From contig DGAZ01000031.1 in the NCBI GenBank assembly GCA_002384685.1, forward strand, positions 1-52,746: a DNA stretch of 52,746 nucleotides, written 5' to 3'. The notes under the pieces are model-generated. The model ran no database searches, was not told the origin of the DNA, and saw nothing but the letters and a program-made list of their open reading frames with translations. The position numbers were made by a program, and so were the translations under genes. This document shows positions 1-9,341 of the stretch, in pieces. The stretch's first letter is position 1. Each line of letters opens with the position of its first letter. The stretch comes from Methylophilales bacterium UBA4017. Lineage in GTDB: Bacteria > Pseudomonadota > Gammaproteobacteria > Burkholderiales > Methylophilaceae.

Positions 1-686
1 GAGATTCGCAATTAGGAAGAGGGGAGCCTGTAGAGGATGCTGCTCAAGTCATATCGAGGATGTGTGATGTGGTAATGATCAGAACTTTTGAGCAAGATAT
101 TATTGAAAGATTTGCTAGAAATTCTAGGGTCCCAGTGATTAATGGCCTTACCAACGAATATCATCCCTGCCAAATTTTGGCTGATATTTTTACTTATATT
201 GAAAAGAGAGGCTCAATTAAAGGGAAGACGGTTGCTTGGATTGGTGACTCAAATAATGTTTGTAATACTTGGCTTCAGGCAGCTGAATTATTAGACTTTA
301 ATGTTCATGTCTCAACTCCCAAAGGATATGAAGTTGAAATAGAAAGGGCAGGTCTTTATAGCGACGATCATTTTGAGCAATTTGAGGATCCTATGGATGC
401 GGCTAAAGGAGCGGACATAGTGACAACTGACGTTTGGACCAGTATGGGCTTTGAGAATGAAAAGAAAGAAAGAATCAAGGACTTCGCTGATTGGCAGGTT
501 GACACAGACATGATGAAGCTTGCAAATAAAGATGCACTCTTTATGCATTGCCTGCCTGCACACAGGGGCGAAGAAGTGACTTCGGAAGTTATTGACGGAG
601 CTCAGAGCGTTGTTTGGGAAGAGGCTGAAAATAGGCTGCACGTTCAAAAAGCATTATTAGAATATTTATTACTAGGAAATAAATAA
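1..686 (+). CDS. argF: Ornithine carbamoyltransferase, 5' end outside window (partial)
   Basis: Transfers the carbamoyl group of carbamoyl phosphate to ornithine to give citrulline, in cytosolic arginine synthesis. The frame is open from base 3 and begins with DSQLGRGEPVEDAAQ, a conserved internal segment of this family, so the real start lies before the window; the ATG at base 60 is internal. About 227 residues are visible against a usual 305-310, so the N-terminal carbamoyl-phosphate motif is missing from view. The ornithine-side motif HCLPAHRGEEV is intact near the C-terminus. The TAA stop directly abuts the argG start, which suggests co-transcription. Confidence 0.95.
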   Translation, partial: DSQLGRGEPVEDAAQVISRMCDVVMIRTFEQDIIERFARNSRVPVINGLTNEYHPCQILADIFTYIEKRGSIKGKTVAWIGDSNNVCNTWLQAAELLDFNVHVSTPKGYEVEIERAGLYSDDHFEQFEDPMDAAKGADIVTTDVWTSMGFENEKKERIKDFADWQVDTDMMKLANKDALFMHCLPAHRGEEVTSEVIDGAQSVVWEEAENRLHVQKALLEYLLLGNK

Positions 687-1904
687 ATGATTAAAGACGT
701 TAATAAAATTGTATTGGCATATTCAGGAGGGCTGGACACTTCTGTTATTTTGAAATGGCTACAGCAGGAATATGGTTGCGAGGTAGTTACCTTTACAGCC
801 GACCTAGGGCAGAAAGAAGAGATAGAGCCAGCAAGATCGAAAGCAAAATCTGCTGGAGTTAAAGAAATTTTTATTGAAGATCTTCGAGAAGAATTTGTAA
901 GAGATTATGTTTTTCCAATGTTTAGGGCTAATGCAATATACGAAGGTGAGTATTTATTAGGGACCTCAATAGCCAGGCCCTTAATTGCAAAAAGATTGGT
1001 TGAAATTGCTCATGAAACAGGAAGCAATACAATATCTCATGGAGCAACGGGCAAAGGTAACGATCAAGTTAGGTTTGAGCTAGGCGCTTACGCAATTGAC
1101 CCCGAGATAAAAGTAATTGCACCATGGAGAGAATGGGATCTCCTTAGCAGGGATAAGCTTTTAAAATTTGCTGAAAGCAATAACATTCCAGTGGAAATGA
1201 AACATAAGATGGGGGGGAGCCCTTATAGTATGGATGCAAATTTACTTCATATTTCTTACGAAGGCAGGCACTTAGAAGATCCTAAAAACGCACCTGAAGA
1301 ATCGATGTGGCGATGGACATCAAGTCCACAAGAAGCTCCAAATGAAGCGGAAGAAATTACTATTGGATTCGACAAGGGTGACCCAGTAAGCTTGGATGGC
1401 AAAAAGCTACCTCCTCATGAAATACTAGAAAAGCTTAATAACCTCGGTGGTAAGCATGGTATTGGAAGGTTAGATTTGGTGGAAAATAGATATGTGGGCA
1501 TGAAGGCTAGAGGATGTTACGAGACTCCAGGCGGAGCAATATTATTAAAAGCACATAGAGCAATAGAATCCCTCACCCTTGATAGAGAGGTGGCTCATTT
1601 GAAAGATGAGCTCATGCCAAGGTATGCATCAATGATTTACAATGGTTACTGGTGGAGTCCTGAAAGATTGGCAATGCAAGCATTGATAGACCATACTCAA
1701 TTGAATGTTAAAGGCTGGGTTAAGTTAAGTTTTTACAAAGGCAATATTATTGTTCTTGGAAGGGATAGCGACAGGTCTCTTTTTGATCCTGAAATTGCAA
1801 CATTTGAGGACGATGACGGGGCTTTTGATCATAAGGATGCCGCTGGGTTTATTAAGCTTAATGCATTAAGACTTCGAATTGCAAACAAGAGAAATCAATC
1901 ATAA
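687..1904 (+). CDS. argG: Argininosuccinate synthase
   Basis: Joins citrulline and aspartate using ATP to make argininosuccinate, the step after ArgF. The ATP-pyrophosphatase loop AYSGGLDTS is at residues 11-19. Further family segments include GATGKGNDQVRFE, and the 405-residue length is normal. The ATG follows the argF stop with no gap, so translation is probably coupled. No argH is present here; the next gene is yajQ, so the last arginine step is encoded elsewhere. Confidence 0.97.
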   Translation: MIKDVNKIVLAYSGGLDTSVILKWLQQEYGCEVVTFTADLGQKEEIEPARSKAKSAGVKEIFIEDLREEFVRDYVFPMFRANAIYEGEYLLGTSIARPLIAKRLVEIAHETGSNTISHGATGKGNDQVRFELGAYAIDPEIKVIAPWREWDLLSRDKLLKFAESNNIPVEMKHKMGGSPYSMDANLLHISYEGRHLEDPKNAPEESMWRWTSSPQEAPNEAEEITIGFDKGDPVSLDGKKLPPHEILEKLNNLGGKHGIGRLDLVENRYVGMKARGCYETPGGAILLKAHRAIESLTLDREVAHLKDELMPRYASMIYNGYWWSPERLAMQALIDHTQLNVKGWVKLSFYKGNIIVLGRDSDRSLFDPEIATFEDDDGAFDHKDAAGFIKLNALRLRIANKRNQS

Positions 1905-1917
1905 GGAATAAAATATT

Positions 1918-2412
1918 ATGCCCTCATTCGACATAACCTCTAAAGCCAATATAGAAAATATAAAAAATGCGATTGATGTATCTATGCGAATGGTAATCAA
2001 TCGCTATGACTTTAAAGGAACAAGTGCCAAGTTAGAATTATTTGAAAAGGATATGAAAATTACTCTCAACGGAGATTCTGAATTTCAGATTAACCAACTG
2101 AAAGATATTCTCTTTCCGTCCATGGAAAAAAAAGAGCCGGATAGCTCAAAAAGAATGGATGCAAAAAATATAGAATCAGTATCAGGAAACAAGTCCAAAC
2201 AAGACTTAATCATCAAAAGTGGCATAGACATTGATCTAGCAAAAGATATTATTAAGACAATAAAAGAATCTAAGATTAAAGTTCAGAGCAGTATTCAGGG
2301 GGATGAATTAAGAATTGTTGGAGCTAAAAGAGATGTTCTTCAGGAGTGCATAGCTCTAGTAAAGGAAAAACATAATAAATTTCCTTTAAATTTTGGTAAC
2401 TTTAGAGATTAA
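1918..2412 (+). CDS. yajQ: YajQ family nucleotide-binding protein
   Basis: Full-length YajQ-type protein of 164 residues. It starts PSFDITS and ends NFGNFRD, both hallmark ends of the family, with the typical two ferredoxin-like repeats and NRYDFKGTSA near residue 30. YajQ homologues have been reported to bind cyclic di-GMP and to act with transcription regulators in some pathogens; whether that holds here is unknown. It sits 13 bases after argG and 8 bases before leuC, inside an otherwise purely biosynthetic run, so it is probably carried on the same transcript without a clear functional link. Confidence 0.92.
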   Translation: MPSFDITSKANIENIKNAIDVSMRMVINRYDFKGTSAKLELFEKDMKITLNGDSEFQINQLKDILFPSMEKKEPDSSKRMDAKNIESVSGNKSKQDLIIKSGIDIDLAKDIIKTIKESKIKVQSSIQGDELRIVGAKRDVLQECIALVKEKHNKFPLNFGNFRD

Positions 2413-2420
2413 AAAATTTA

Positions 2421-3821
2421 ATGCCATTAACATTATATGAAAAAATTTTTAACAGGCATGTGGTCCGTGAGGACAACGATACCTATTTAATTTATATCGA
2501 TCGCCATTTAATTCATGAGGTAACTAGCCCCCAGGCTTTCGAAGGCCTTAGAATTGCAAATCGTCCTATATGGCGAACTAATTCCATTTTAGCGGTACCC
2601 GATCACAATGTACCAACTACCGATAGAAAAAAAGGCATCTTAGATCCAATATCAAAAATACAAGTAGATACTCTGGATAGCAATTGTGATGAATATAAAT
2701 TAACACAATTTAAAATGAATGATCAGCGGCAAGGCATTGTTCATGTAATTGGTCCCGAACAAGGCTCAACACTCCCAGGCATGACTATTGTCTGCGGCGA
2801 CTCTCATACCAGTACTCACGGAGCTTTCGGTGCTTTAGCAATGGGTATTGGAACCTCTGAAGTTGAGCATGTACTTGCAACGCAATGTTTAATTGTAAGA
2901 AAGTTTAAAACAATGCAGATAAACGTGAATGGCTCAACTGGCGAATACATTACCGCTAAAGATATCGCACTTGATATTATAGGTAAAATTGGTACAGCAG
3001 GTGGAACTGGCTATGCTATTGAATTTTCTGGATCCGCCATAAGAGATCTTAGTATGGAAGGTAGAATGACATTGTGTAATATGGCTATTGAAGCGGGGTC
3101 AAGAGCTGGTTTAGTGGGCGTTGATTTAAAAACTATAAATTATTTAAAAGACAGGCCATTCTCACCAAAAGGCGAGCTTTGGAAGCAAGCTGTAGATAAC
3201 TGGAAAGAATTGATTTCTGATAAAGATGCAATTTTTGATAAAGTAATCGATATAGATGCATCACTAATAGAGCCCCAAGTGACATGGGGAACTTCTCCCG
3301 AAATGGTTTGTGGGATTAAAGAAAAAATTCCAAACCCAAGCGAACAAAAAAAAGAATCAAATAAAAAAGGATATGATCAGGCGCTTAAATACATGGGATT
3401 AAAAGCAGGCATGTCCATTACCGATATAACAATTGATAAAGTCTTTATCGGCTCATGCACCAACTCTCGAATAGAAGACTTAAGAGCTGCAGCACACATT
3501 GTTAATGAAAAGAAAATTGCTAAGAATATTATATTGGCTTTAGTAGTTCCAGGCTCAGGCTTAGTTAAAATTCAAGCGGAGAGCGAGGGCTTAGATAAAA
3601 TATTCATTAAAGCAGGTTTTGAATGGCGTGATCCTGGTTGCTCTATGTGTTTAGCCATGAATGCAGACCGACTAGAGCCTGGTGAGAGATGTGCCTCAAC
3701 CTCAAATAGAAACTTTGAAGGTAGGCAAGGTCAGGGAGGAAGAACGCATCTTGTCAGCCCGCAAATGGCAGCTGCTGCAGCTATTCATGGAAAATTTATC
3801 GATGTAAGGGACCTAGAATAA
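2421..3821 (+). CDS. leuC: 3-Isopropylmalate dehydratase large subunit
   Basis: Isomerises 2-isopropylmalate to 3-isopropylmalate with LeuD in leucine synthesis. The length of 466 residues equals the usual length. The three [4Fe-4S] cysteines are visible: one in GSCTNSR (about residue 347) and two in DPGCSMC (about residues 407-410). GDSHTSTHGAFG near residue 130 is the aconitase-family signature. The stop directly abuts the leuD start, as is typical for these paired subunits. leuA is not in this window. Confidence 0.97.
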   Translation: MPLTLYEKIFNRHVVREDNDTYLIYIDRHLIHEVTSPQAFEGLRIANRPIWRTNSILAVPDHNVPTTDRKKGILDPISKIQVDTLDSNCDEYKLTQFKMNDQRQGIVHVIGPEQGSTLPGMTIVCGDSHTSTHGAFGALAMGIGTSEVEHVLATQCLIVRKFKTMQINVNGSTGEYITAKDIALDIIGKIGTAGGTGYAIEFSGSAIRDLSMEGRMTLCNMAIEAGSRAGLVGVDLKTINYLKDRPFSPKGELWKQAVDNWKELISDKDAIFDKVIDIDASLIEPQVTWGTSPEMVCGIKEKIPNPSEQKKESNKKGYDQALKYMGLKAGMSITDITIDKVFIGSCTNSRIEDLRAAAHIVNEKKIAKNIILALVVPGSGLVKIQAESEGLDKIFIKAGFEWRDPGCSMCLAMNADRLEPGERCASTSNRNFEGRQGQGGRTHLVSPQMAAAAAIHGKFIDVRDLE

Positions 3822-4457
3822 ATGTTACCCATTGTAAATCATGAAGGCATTGTTATCCCATTAGACAGATCAAATGTTGATACAGACGCAATAATCCCAA
3901 AGCAGTTTTTGAAATCTATAAAAAAGTCAGGTTTTGGGCCCAATTTATTTGATGAATGGAGGTACTTAGACCAAGGTGAGCCAGGTAAAGAATCTGTATC
4001 AAGGAAGCCCAATCCTGAATTTGTTCTAAATAAACCGCAATATGTAAAAGGAACAGTTCTGTTGACTAGGGAAAATTTTGGCTGTGGCTCAAGTAGAGAG
4101 CATGCGCCATGGGCATTGCTTGATTATGGTATCCGCATAATATTAGCCCCAAGCTTCGCGGATATTTTTTACGGTAATTGTTTTAAGAATGGAATACTTC
4201 CTATTGTAATAAGCAAAGACCTAACTAACATATTGTTTGATAAAGCTCAAAGTGCTGAGGGTCTAAAATTACTTATTGATTTAGAAAAGCAAATAATAAT
4301 TGATGGACCATACAATTATAATTTTGATATCGACGCATTTAAAAAATATTGTTTGCTTGAGGGTCTTGATGACATAGGCTTAACTTTAAAGCACAGTGAA
4401 GACATTAAGAGTTTCGAAAATAATTATCACGGCCAGTTTCCTTGGCTAACTAAATAG
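3822..4457 (+). CDS. leuD: 3-Isopropylmalate dehydratase small subunit
   Basis: Small (swivel) subunit of isopropylmalate isomerase. The family signatures DRSNVDTDAIIPKQFLK at the N-terminus and NFGCGSSREHAPWAL in the middle are both present, and 211 residues is the normal length. It begins at the base after the leuC stop and is followed 8 bases later by leuB, so leuC, leuD and leuB form one unit. Confidence 0.97.
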   Translation: MLPIVNHEGIVIPLDRSNVDTDAIIPKQFLKSIKKSGFGPNLFDEWRYLDQGEPGKESVSRKPNPEFVLNKPQYVKGTVLLTRENFGCGSSREHAPWALLDYGIRIILAPSFADIFYGNCFKNGILPIVISKDLTNILFDKAQSAEGLKLLIDLEKQIIIDGPYNYNFDIDAFKKYCLLEGLDDIGLTLKHSEDIKSFENNYHGQFPWLTK

Positions 4458-4465
4458 GAAGATTT

Positions 4466-5527
4466 ATGAAAATTGCAGTTTTACCAGGAGATGGTATTGG
4501 GCCTGAAATAATAAAACAAGCAGTCAAGGTACTTGAAGCTTTTAATCTATCTGATGCAATTGAATATGGATCTATTGGAGGTGCAGGGTATGAATTATTT
4601 AATGACCCTCTTCCTGAAGTAACACTTAAACTTGCATTAGAGGCTGATGCTGTTTTATTAGGCGCCGTGGGTGACTGGAAGTACGATACGCTCCCAAGGG
4701 ATATGCGCCCTGAAAGAGGGCTTTTAAGAATTAGGCAGGAGCTTAATCTGTTTGCGAATCTGAGACCAGCAATAATGTTTCCAGAGCTTGTACATGCATC
4801 AAGTCTCAAAGCCGAGGTCGTCTCAGGATTGGATATTTTAATCGTTAGAGAGTTGACGGGCGATATTTATTTCGGACAACCCCGAGGAATATCGATCAAC
4901 GATAAGGGGGAGCAGGAAGGCCTTAATACCATGCGCTATACGGAGTCAGAAATCAGAAGAATTGCACATGTTGCATTTAAAACAGCTGAAAAAAGAGCCA
5001 AAAAACTTTGTTCTGTCGATAAAGCAAATGTGCTTGAGGCTACTGAGTTATGGCGTAAGGTCGTTACAGAGACGTCGGTTCATTATCCTTCAGTTGAGCT
5101 GACTCATATGTATGTTGATAATGCTGCTATGCAGCTGGTAAGAGACCCAAAACAGTTTGACGTTATTGTAACTGGTAATATTTTTGGAGATATTTTATCT
5201 GATCAAGCATCGATGTTAACTGGATCTATTGGCATGCTACCCTCTGCATCATTAGATGAGAGTAATAAGGGCATGTATGAGCCAAGCCATGGTTCAGCAC
5301 CCGATATTGCCGGAAAAAATAAAGCAAATCCTATAGCAACAATTTTGTCCCTAGCTATGATGTTTAAGTACACATTTAATGATCTTGAGAAATTTACTAT
5401 TATTGAAGATGCGGTAAAGCAGGTCTTAAAAGACAATTATCGAACGCAAGATATTGCGTCAGAAAACACAACGATTATAGGCTGTGAGGAGATGGGGAAT
5501 GCTATCACTGAAAGATTGCGAGTATAA
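4466..5527 (+). CDS. leuB: 3-Isopropylmalate dehydrogenase
   Basis: Oxidatively decarboxylates 3-isopropylmalate with NAD+, giving 2-oxoisocaproate. It begins KIAVLPGDGIGPEI and contains the metal/NAD segment GNIFGDILSDQAS and the SHGSAPDIAGK region typical of the isocitrate/isopropylmalate dehydrogenase family. Length is 353 residues. An AGGAAGA-like ribosome site (aggaagatttATG) precedes the start. It is followed 3 bases later by asd. Confidence 0.97.
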   Translation: MKIAVLPGDGIGPEIIKQAVKVLEAFNLSDAIEYGSIGGAGYELFNDPLPEVTLKLALEADAVLLGAVGDWKYDTLPRDMRPERGLLRIRQELNLFANLRPAIMFPELVHASSLKAEVVSGLDILIVRELTGDIYFGQPRGISINDKGEQEGLNTMRYTESEIRRIAHVAFKTAEKRAKKLCSVDKANVLEATELWRKVVTETSVHYPSVELTHMYVDNAAMQLVRDPKQFDVIVTGNIFGDILSDQASMLTGSIGMLPSASLDESNKGMYEPSHGSAPDIAGKNKANPIATILSLAMMFKYTFNDLEKFTIIEDAVKQVLKDNYRTQDIASENTTIIGCEEMGNAITERLRV

Positions 5528-5530
5528 ATA

Positions 5531-6649
5531 ATGAAAAAAATAGGATTTATTGGATGGAGAGGTATGGTGGGTTCTGTTTTAATGGAGCGCATGGTTCAAG
5601 AGAAAGACTTCGATAAAATCGACCCATTTTTCTTTACGACCTCACAAGTAGGGGATAAGGCACCAAACTATAGCCATAAAGAAACATTTCTTTTGGATGC
5701 CTATTCCCTTGAAGAGCTTGAAATAATGGATATTATTTTATCCTGTCAAGGCGGTGATTACACAAAAGAAATTTATCCAGCACTTAAAAAAAAGGGATGG
5801 ACGGGCCATTGGGTTGATGCCGCATCGACCCTTAGGATGCACGAAGATGCGCTGATTGTTCTTGACCCAATAAATAACCAAGCTATTGAACAAGCTTACA
5901 GCGATGGAATTAAAACATGGGTGGGAGGAAATTGTACGGTTTCATTGATGCTTTTAGCAATTCAAGGATTGATTGAGGAAAATGCCGTGGAGTGGGTTTC
6001 TTCAATGACCTACCAAGCTGCCAGCGGTGCAGGAGCAAAGAATATGAAGGAATTATTAGTGCAAATGGGGGAGCTTCATGACTCTGTTGCTGATAAAAAA
6101 GATGACAGAAATTACAGTATTCTAGATGTTGATAAAGAGACCCATAAAAAGATGAACTCAGATAGCTTTACTACTAACCAGTTTGGGGTTCCATTAGCAG
6201 GAAGCTTAATTCCTTGGATAGATCAGGATTTGAATGATGGAAGAAGTAAGGAAGAGTGGAAGGGCCAAGCTGAATCAAACAAAATTTTATCTGGATTTTT
6301 TGATTCTGTTAAAGTGGACGGCTTGTGTGTAAGAATTGGGACGATGCGCTCTCACAGTCAAGCTCTTACAATTAAATTAAAAAAAGATTTAAGTATCGAC
6401 AAAATTAATAATTTAATTAGCAGGGGTAATCAGTGGGTTAAGCTTATTGATAACAACAAAGAAGACAGCATCAAGAGGTTAACACCAGCGGCAGTCTCTG
6501 GAACACTAGACATAGCAATTGGCCGAGTAAGACTTTTAAATCTTGATAAAAATTTGATATCTGCCTTCACCGTAGGTGACCAGTTACTATGGGGTGCGGC
6601 AGAGCCGCTTAGGCGAATGATGAATATACTAATTCAAAAAGAGGGATAG
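5531..6649 (+). CDS. asd: Aspartate-semialdehyde dehydrogenase
   Basis: Reduces aspartyl phosphate to aspartate semialdehyde with NADPH, feeding lysine, threonine, methionine and cell-wall diaminopimelate. The nucleotide loop IGWRGMVGS is at residues 6-14 and the catalytic cysteine is Cys135 in GGNCTVSLM. The 372-residue length and Cys135 position fit the Gram-negative type. leuB-asd-fimV is a conserved betaproteobacterial order. Confidence 0.96.
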   Translation: MKKIGFIGWRGMVGSVLMERMVQEKDFDKIDPFFFTTSQVGDKAPNYSHKETFLLDAYSLEELEIMDIILSCQGGDYTKEIYPALKKKGWTGHWVDAASTLRMHEDALIVLDPINNQAIEQAYSDGIKTWVGGNCTVSLMLLAIQGLIEENAVEWVSSMTYQAASGAGAKNMKELLVQMGELHDSVADKKDDRNYSILDVDKETHKKMNSDSFTTNQFGVPLAGSLIPWIDQDLNDGRSKEEWKGQAESNKILSGFFDSVKVDGLCVRIGTMRSHSQALTIKLKKDLSIDKINNLISRGNQWVKLIDNNKEDSIKRLTPAAVSGTLDIAIGRVRLLNLDKNLISAFTVGDQLLWGAAEPLRRMMNILIQKEG

Positions 6650-6654
6650 TAGAT

Positions 6655-7926
6655 ATGCGTTTAAAATTATTTGTTCTAATAATCATTACAATGTTTACCC
6701 AGGCAGGGTATGCACTGCAGTTAGGCAAAATTCAGGTGAAATCAACACAAAATTCTCCATTTGATGCGCAAATAGCCATAGAGGTTGATAAGGGTGAAAA
6801 TCTAGAACAGATGCAATATTTGATTGCTTCACAAGAAGTATATAAATCTCAGGGCATGCAAAGACAGGCGATTCATTCGGATATAAAAATTAATTTGGTA
6901 TACAGCGCATCAAAATCAACCATCTTAGTATTAAAGTCAACAAATCCAGTAAAGGACTCATTTTTAGATCTATTAATTCAAATCGATTCTCCCCAAGGTA
7001 AAATTTTTAAGGAGTATACGGTTTTGCTTGACCCACCAGTGATACAAAAAACTAATGCACCTGTAGGCGAGGTTCCAAGCAAAGATGTTGTAAAGACCCC
7101 CCAACCTAAAACACAAAAAGAAGTAAATAGAAATAACAGTATCGTCACAAAACCTGGAAAAACATTATTTCAAATTGCGAGAGAAAATAATATCTCTGGG
7201 ATAACAACAGAGCAATATGCTGTTGCAGTATTCCAAAAAAATCCTAATGCTTTTGCGAACAACAACATAAATGGACTTAATAAGGGTCAAAAAATTACCC
7301 TTCCCAATAAAGATTATTTTAATAATTTATCTCATTTAGAAGCTAGAAAGATATTAAGAGACCAAAATATTCAGTGGAAAAAAATAAAAAATAGCAACTC
7401 AAAAAAAGCCCCTGAAAAGAAACAAAAGGTTTTAAAAGAAAAAGATAGTATTGAGCTGTCTAGGCTAAAAGCAGAAATTAAAAGGTTAAATACAGCGCTA
7501 GATGAGGCTAAGGTGTCACCGGAAATAACAAAAGCTGATAATTCCAGCTCAAACAATTCAGACAAATCAGAAAAAAAACTTATTGAACCTGACAGTAAAG
7601 TTAACAATGAAAAATTGGAATCAACACCAGCTGAAAATAATTCTGCTGAAATCGCTAATCAGGATTTTATTTCATCCATTGCTGTTGAGGAAGAAGATAT
7701 TATTGAGGAGGTGATTATGGATGATGTTGGAAAGACTGATGACGAATCACGCTCGGGCTTAGTGTACATACTGATCGTTCTTTTTGCTATTTTGGGTGGA
7801 CTATTAGTATATTTAACTAAAAAGAGATCCGCGCTAAAAATCTTGCCTCATGAAGCCATTAGAACTTCTGTGGATGAGTATATCTACAAAAAAAATATTA
7901 CTAGAGATTCGATCACTAAGTTTTAA
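6655..7926 (+). CDS. fimV: Short FimV-like LysM protein, membrane anchored
   Basis: N-terminal signal segment (residues 1-20) followed by the FimV N-terminal domain, recognisable from LQLGKIQVKSTQNSPFDAQI, then a LysM-type peptidoglycan-binding domain (about residues 145-212, KPGKTLFQIARENN...LNKGQKITLP). A Glu/Lys-rich coiled-coil stretch lies around residues 265-285, then an acidic linker and one membrane segment near residues 367-388, with a short basic tail. FimV proteins act in polar assembly of type IV pili and related systems. Family members are usually 700-1000 residues with a TPR-like C-terminal part; this one has 423 and lacks it. Position between asd and truA supports the assignment. 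Confidence 0.85.
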   Translation: MRLKLFVLIIITMFTQAGYALQLGKIQVKSTQNSPFDAQIAIEVDKGENLEQMQYLIASQEVYKSQGMQRQAIHSDIKINLVYSASKSTILVLKSTNPVKDSFLDLLIQIDSPQGKIFKEYTVLLDPPVIQKTNAPVGEVPSKDVVKTPQPKTQKEVNRNNSIVTKPGKTLFQIARENNISGITTEQYAVAVFQKNPNAFANNNINGLNKGQKITLPNKDYFNNLSHLEARKILRDQNIQWKKIKNSNSKKAPEKKQKVLKEKDSIELSRLKAEIKRLNTALDEAKVSPEITKADNSSSNNSDKSEKKLIEPDSKVNNEKLESTPAENNSAEIANQDFISSIAVEEEDIIEEVIMDDVGKTDDESRSGLVYILIVLFAILGGLLVYLTKKRSALKILPHEAIRTSVDEYIYKKNITRDSITKF

Positions 7927-7932
7927 TCTAAA

Positions 7933-8550
7933 ATGATTAATGGATTTATTTTATTCATAGGGCTGCTTCTACTCTTTAGTGTTGGTGGATTTTCCTTGGC
8001 ACATCAAATCATTATTCTCTTATTACTATTGCTATCCACTACACTTTTGTCTCTGAATGCATTAACTTTCATCAAAAAAATCAAGTTCTTCATACTGACT
8101 ATAGCGCTTGTTTTTTTATTTTCAGTCCCTGGTGAGGTCTTATATTTTTACGGACCGCTATCAATAACAAAGGAGGGCGTAGAGTTGTCTTGTTTTAATA
8201 TTCTGCGACTTATGAATATTTTTATCATTGTTTTTGTGTTGATGAACACTTTGCCCAGATCATTTGTTATCACTAGTGTCATTAAAGCCTGTTATTTTGT
8301 AACTTTTTTTGGTGTTAAAAAAGAGCATTTAATTGCAAGAATCTTTCTTACTTTTGAATATCTAAATTTTTACCGTAATGCCAAATTTACTTTCAGCACT
8401 CTTGGTGCAGACATTGCAAAGCAAATTAGTTCGGACGTTAGCGACAAGATTAAACCAACCTTAAGTCTTGTACGGTTTGGACTTTATGATGTAGTTTGGT
8501 TCGCATCTTTTATCGTCGCATTTTTTGGTATTCATTTCTTACTAAGATGA
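7933..8550 (+). CDS. Polytopic membrane protein, possible EcfT/CbiQ-like
   Basis: Not firmly recognised. The 205 residues contain strongly hydrophobic segments at about 3-22, 25-46, 52-72, 92-112 and 184-204. The middle part (SVPGEVLYF, then ITKEGVEL, then ILRLMNIF and a NTLP turn) resembles the transmembrane EcfT/CbiQ component of energy-coupling-factor transporters. No ATPase or substrate-binding gene is nearby, and the two short Ala-Arg-Gly coupling motifs of true EcfT are not evident. It lies 6 bases after fimV and its stop overlaps the truA start (ATGA). The EcfT relation is inference; a FimV-associated membrane protein is the alternative. Confidence 0.6.
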   Translation: MINGFILFIGLLLLFSVGGFSLAHQIIILLLLLLSTTLLSLNALTFIKKIKFFILTIALVFLFSVPGEVLYFYGPLSITKEGVELSCFNILRLMNIFIIVFVLMNTLPRSFVITSVIKACYFVTFFGVKKEHLIARIFLTFEYLNFYRNAKFTFSTLGADIAKQISSDVSDKIKPTLSLVRFGLYDVVWFASFIVAFFGIHFLLR

Positions 8551-9341
8551 GGATAGCTTGTTCAGTTGGTTATAATGGATTTGGATTTTCTGGCTGGCAA
8601 AAACAACCAGATGTAAAAACGATTCAAGGTCTTATTGAAGACGCTCTTACTGAAATTGCACAAGACATTATCATTACTCACGCTTCAGGAAGAACAGATA
8701 CCGGTGTTCACGCTCTTGGCCAAATTTTTCATTTTGATACCGTAAAAGAAAGACCATTAACTGCATGGGTTAAAGGTGTCAATGCTTTTTTGCCTGAGTC
8801 TATCCGAGTTAAGTGGGCTCAAAATGTCCCAGAAAATTTCCATGCAAGACATTCTGTGCTGGAAAGAGAGTATCAATACCTTTTGTTTAAAGATACGAAT
8901 AATTCCCCTATTTTATATGCCAATGCTGGATGGACGTATCACGCGCTTAACAATAAAAATTTAATAATGGCATGCAAAAGTTTTGAAGGCACCCATGACT
9001 TTAGTTCTTTTCGGTCATCCGAGTGCCAAGCGAAGTCTCCTATCAGAACAATAAGCCAATTCAGTTGCGAGCAATTTGGAGCCAACTACCTTTTTACTAT
9101 TCGTGCTGATGGTTTTTTACACCATCAGATACGTAATATGATTGCAGCCGCTATACATGTAGCGAAAATTGATCATCCGGCTGGATTCATCGAGGAATTG
9201 TTGGCGAAAAAAGATCGTAAATTTGCACCTCCAACCTTCATGCCCAATGGTTTATATCTCTCAAATATAAAGTATGATAACAAGTGGAATCTACCCCAAT
9301 CAAACAATTCGGTAAATATCTTTAGTAAACATGATAGTTAA
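8547..9341 (+). CDS. truA: tRNA pseudouridine(38-40) synthase
   Basis: Converts uridines 38-40 in the anticodon arm of many tRNAs to pseudouridine. The catalytic aspartate is Asp51 in GRTDTGVHALGQ. The chosen ATG at 8547 gives a protein starting MRIACSVGYNG, the usual TruA N-terminus, and overlaps the preceding stop as ATGA. An in-frame ATG 51 bases upstream would add 17 unconserved residues read from the neighbour's coding sequence and is less likely. The C-terminus overlaps the trpF start by 11 bases. Confidence 0.95.
   Translation: MRIACSVGYNGFGFSGWQKQPDVKTIQGLIEDALTEIAQDIIITHASGRTDTGVHALGQIFHFDTVKERPLTAWVKGVNAFLPESIRVKWAQNVPENFHARHSVLEREYQYLLFKDTNNSPILYANAGWTYHALNNKNLIMACKSFEGTHDFSSFRSSECQAKSPIRTISQFSCEQFGANYLFTIRADGFLHHQIRNMIAAAIHVAKIDHPAGFIEELLAKKDRKFAPPTFMPNGLYLSNIKYDNKWNLPQSNNSVNIFSKHDS

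Noticed and set aside
8496..8546. Earlier TruA start adding 17 residues
   Set aside because: The extra residues come from out-of-frame reading of the upstream membrane-protein gene and precede a standard TruA N-terminus.
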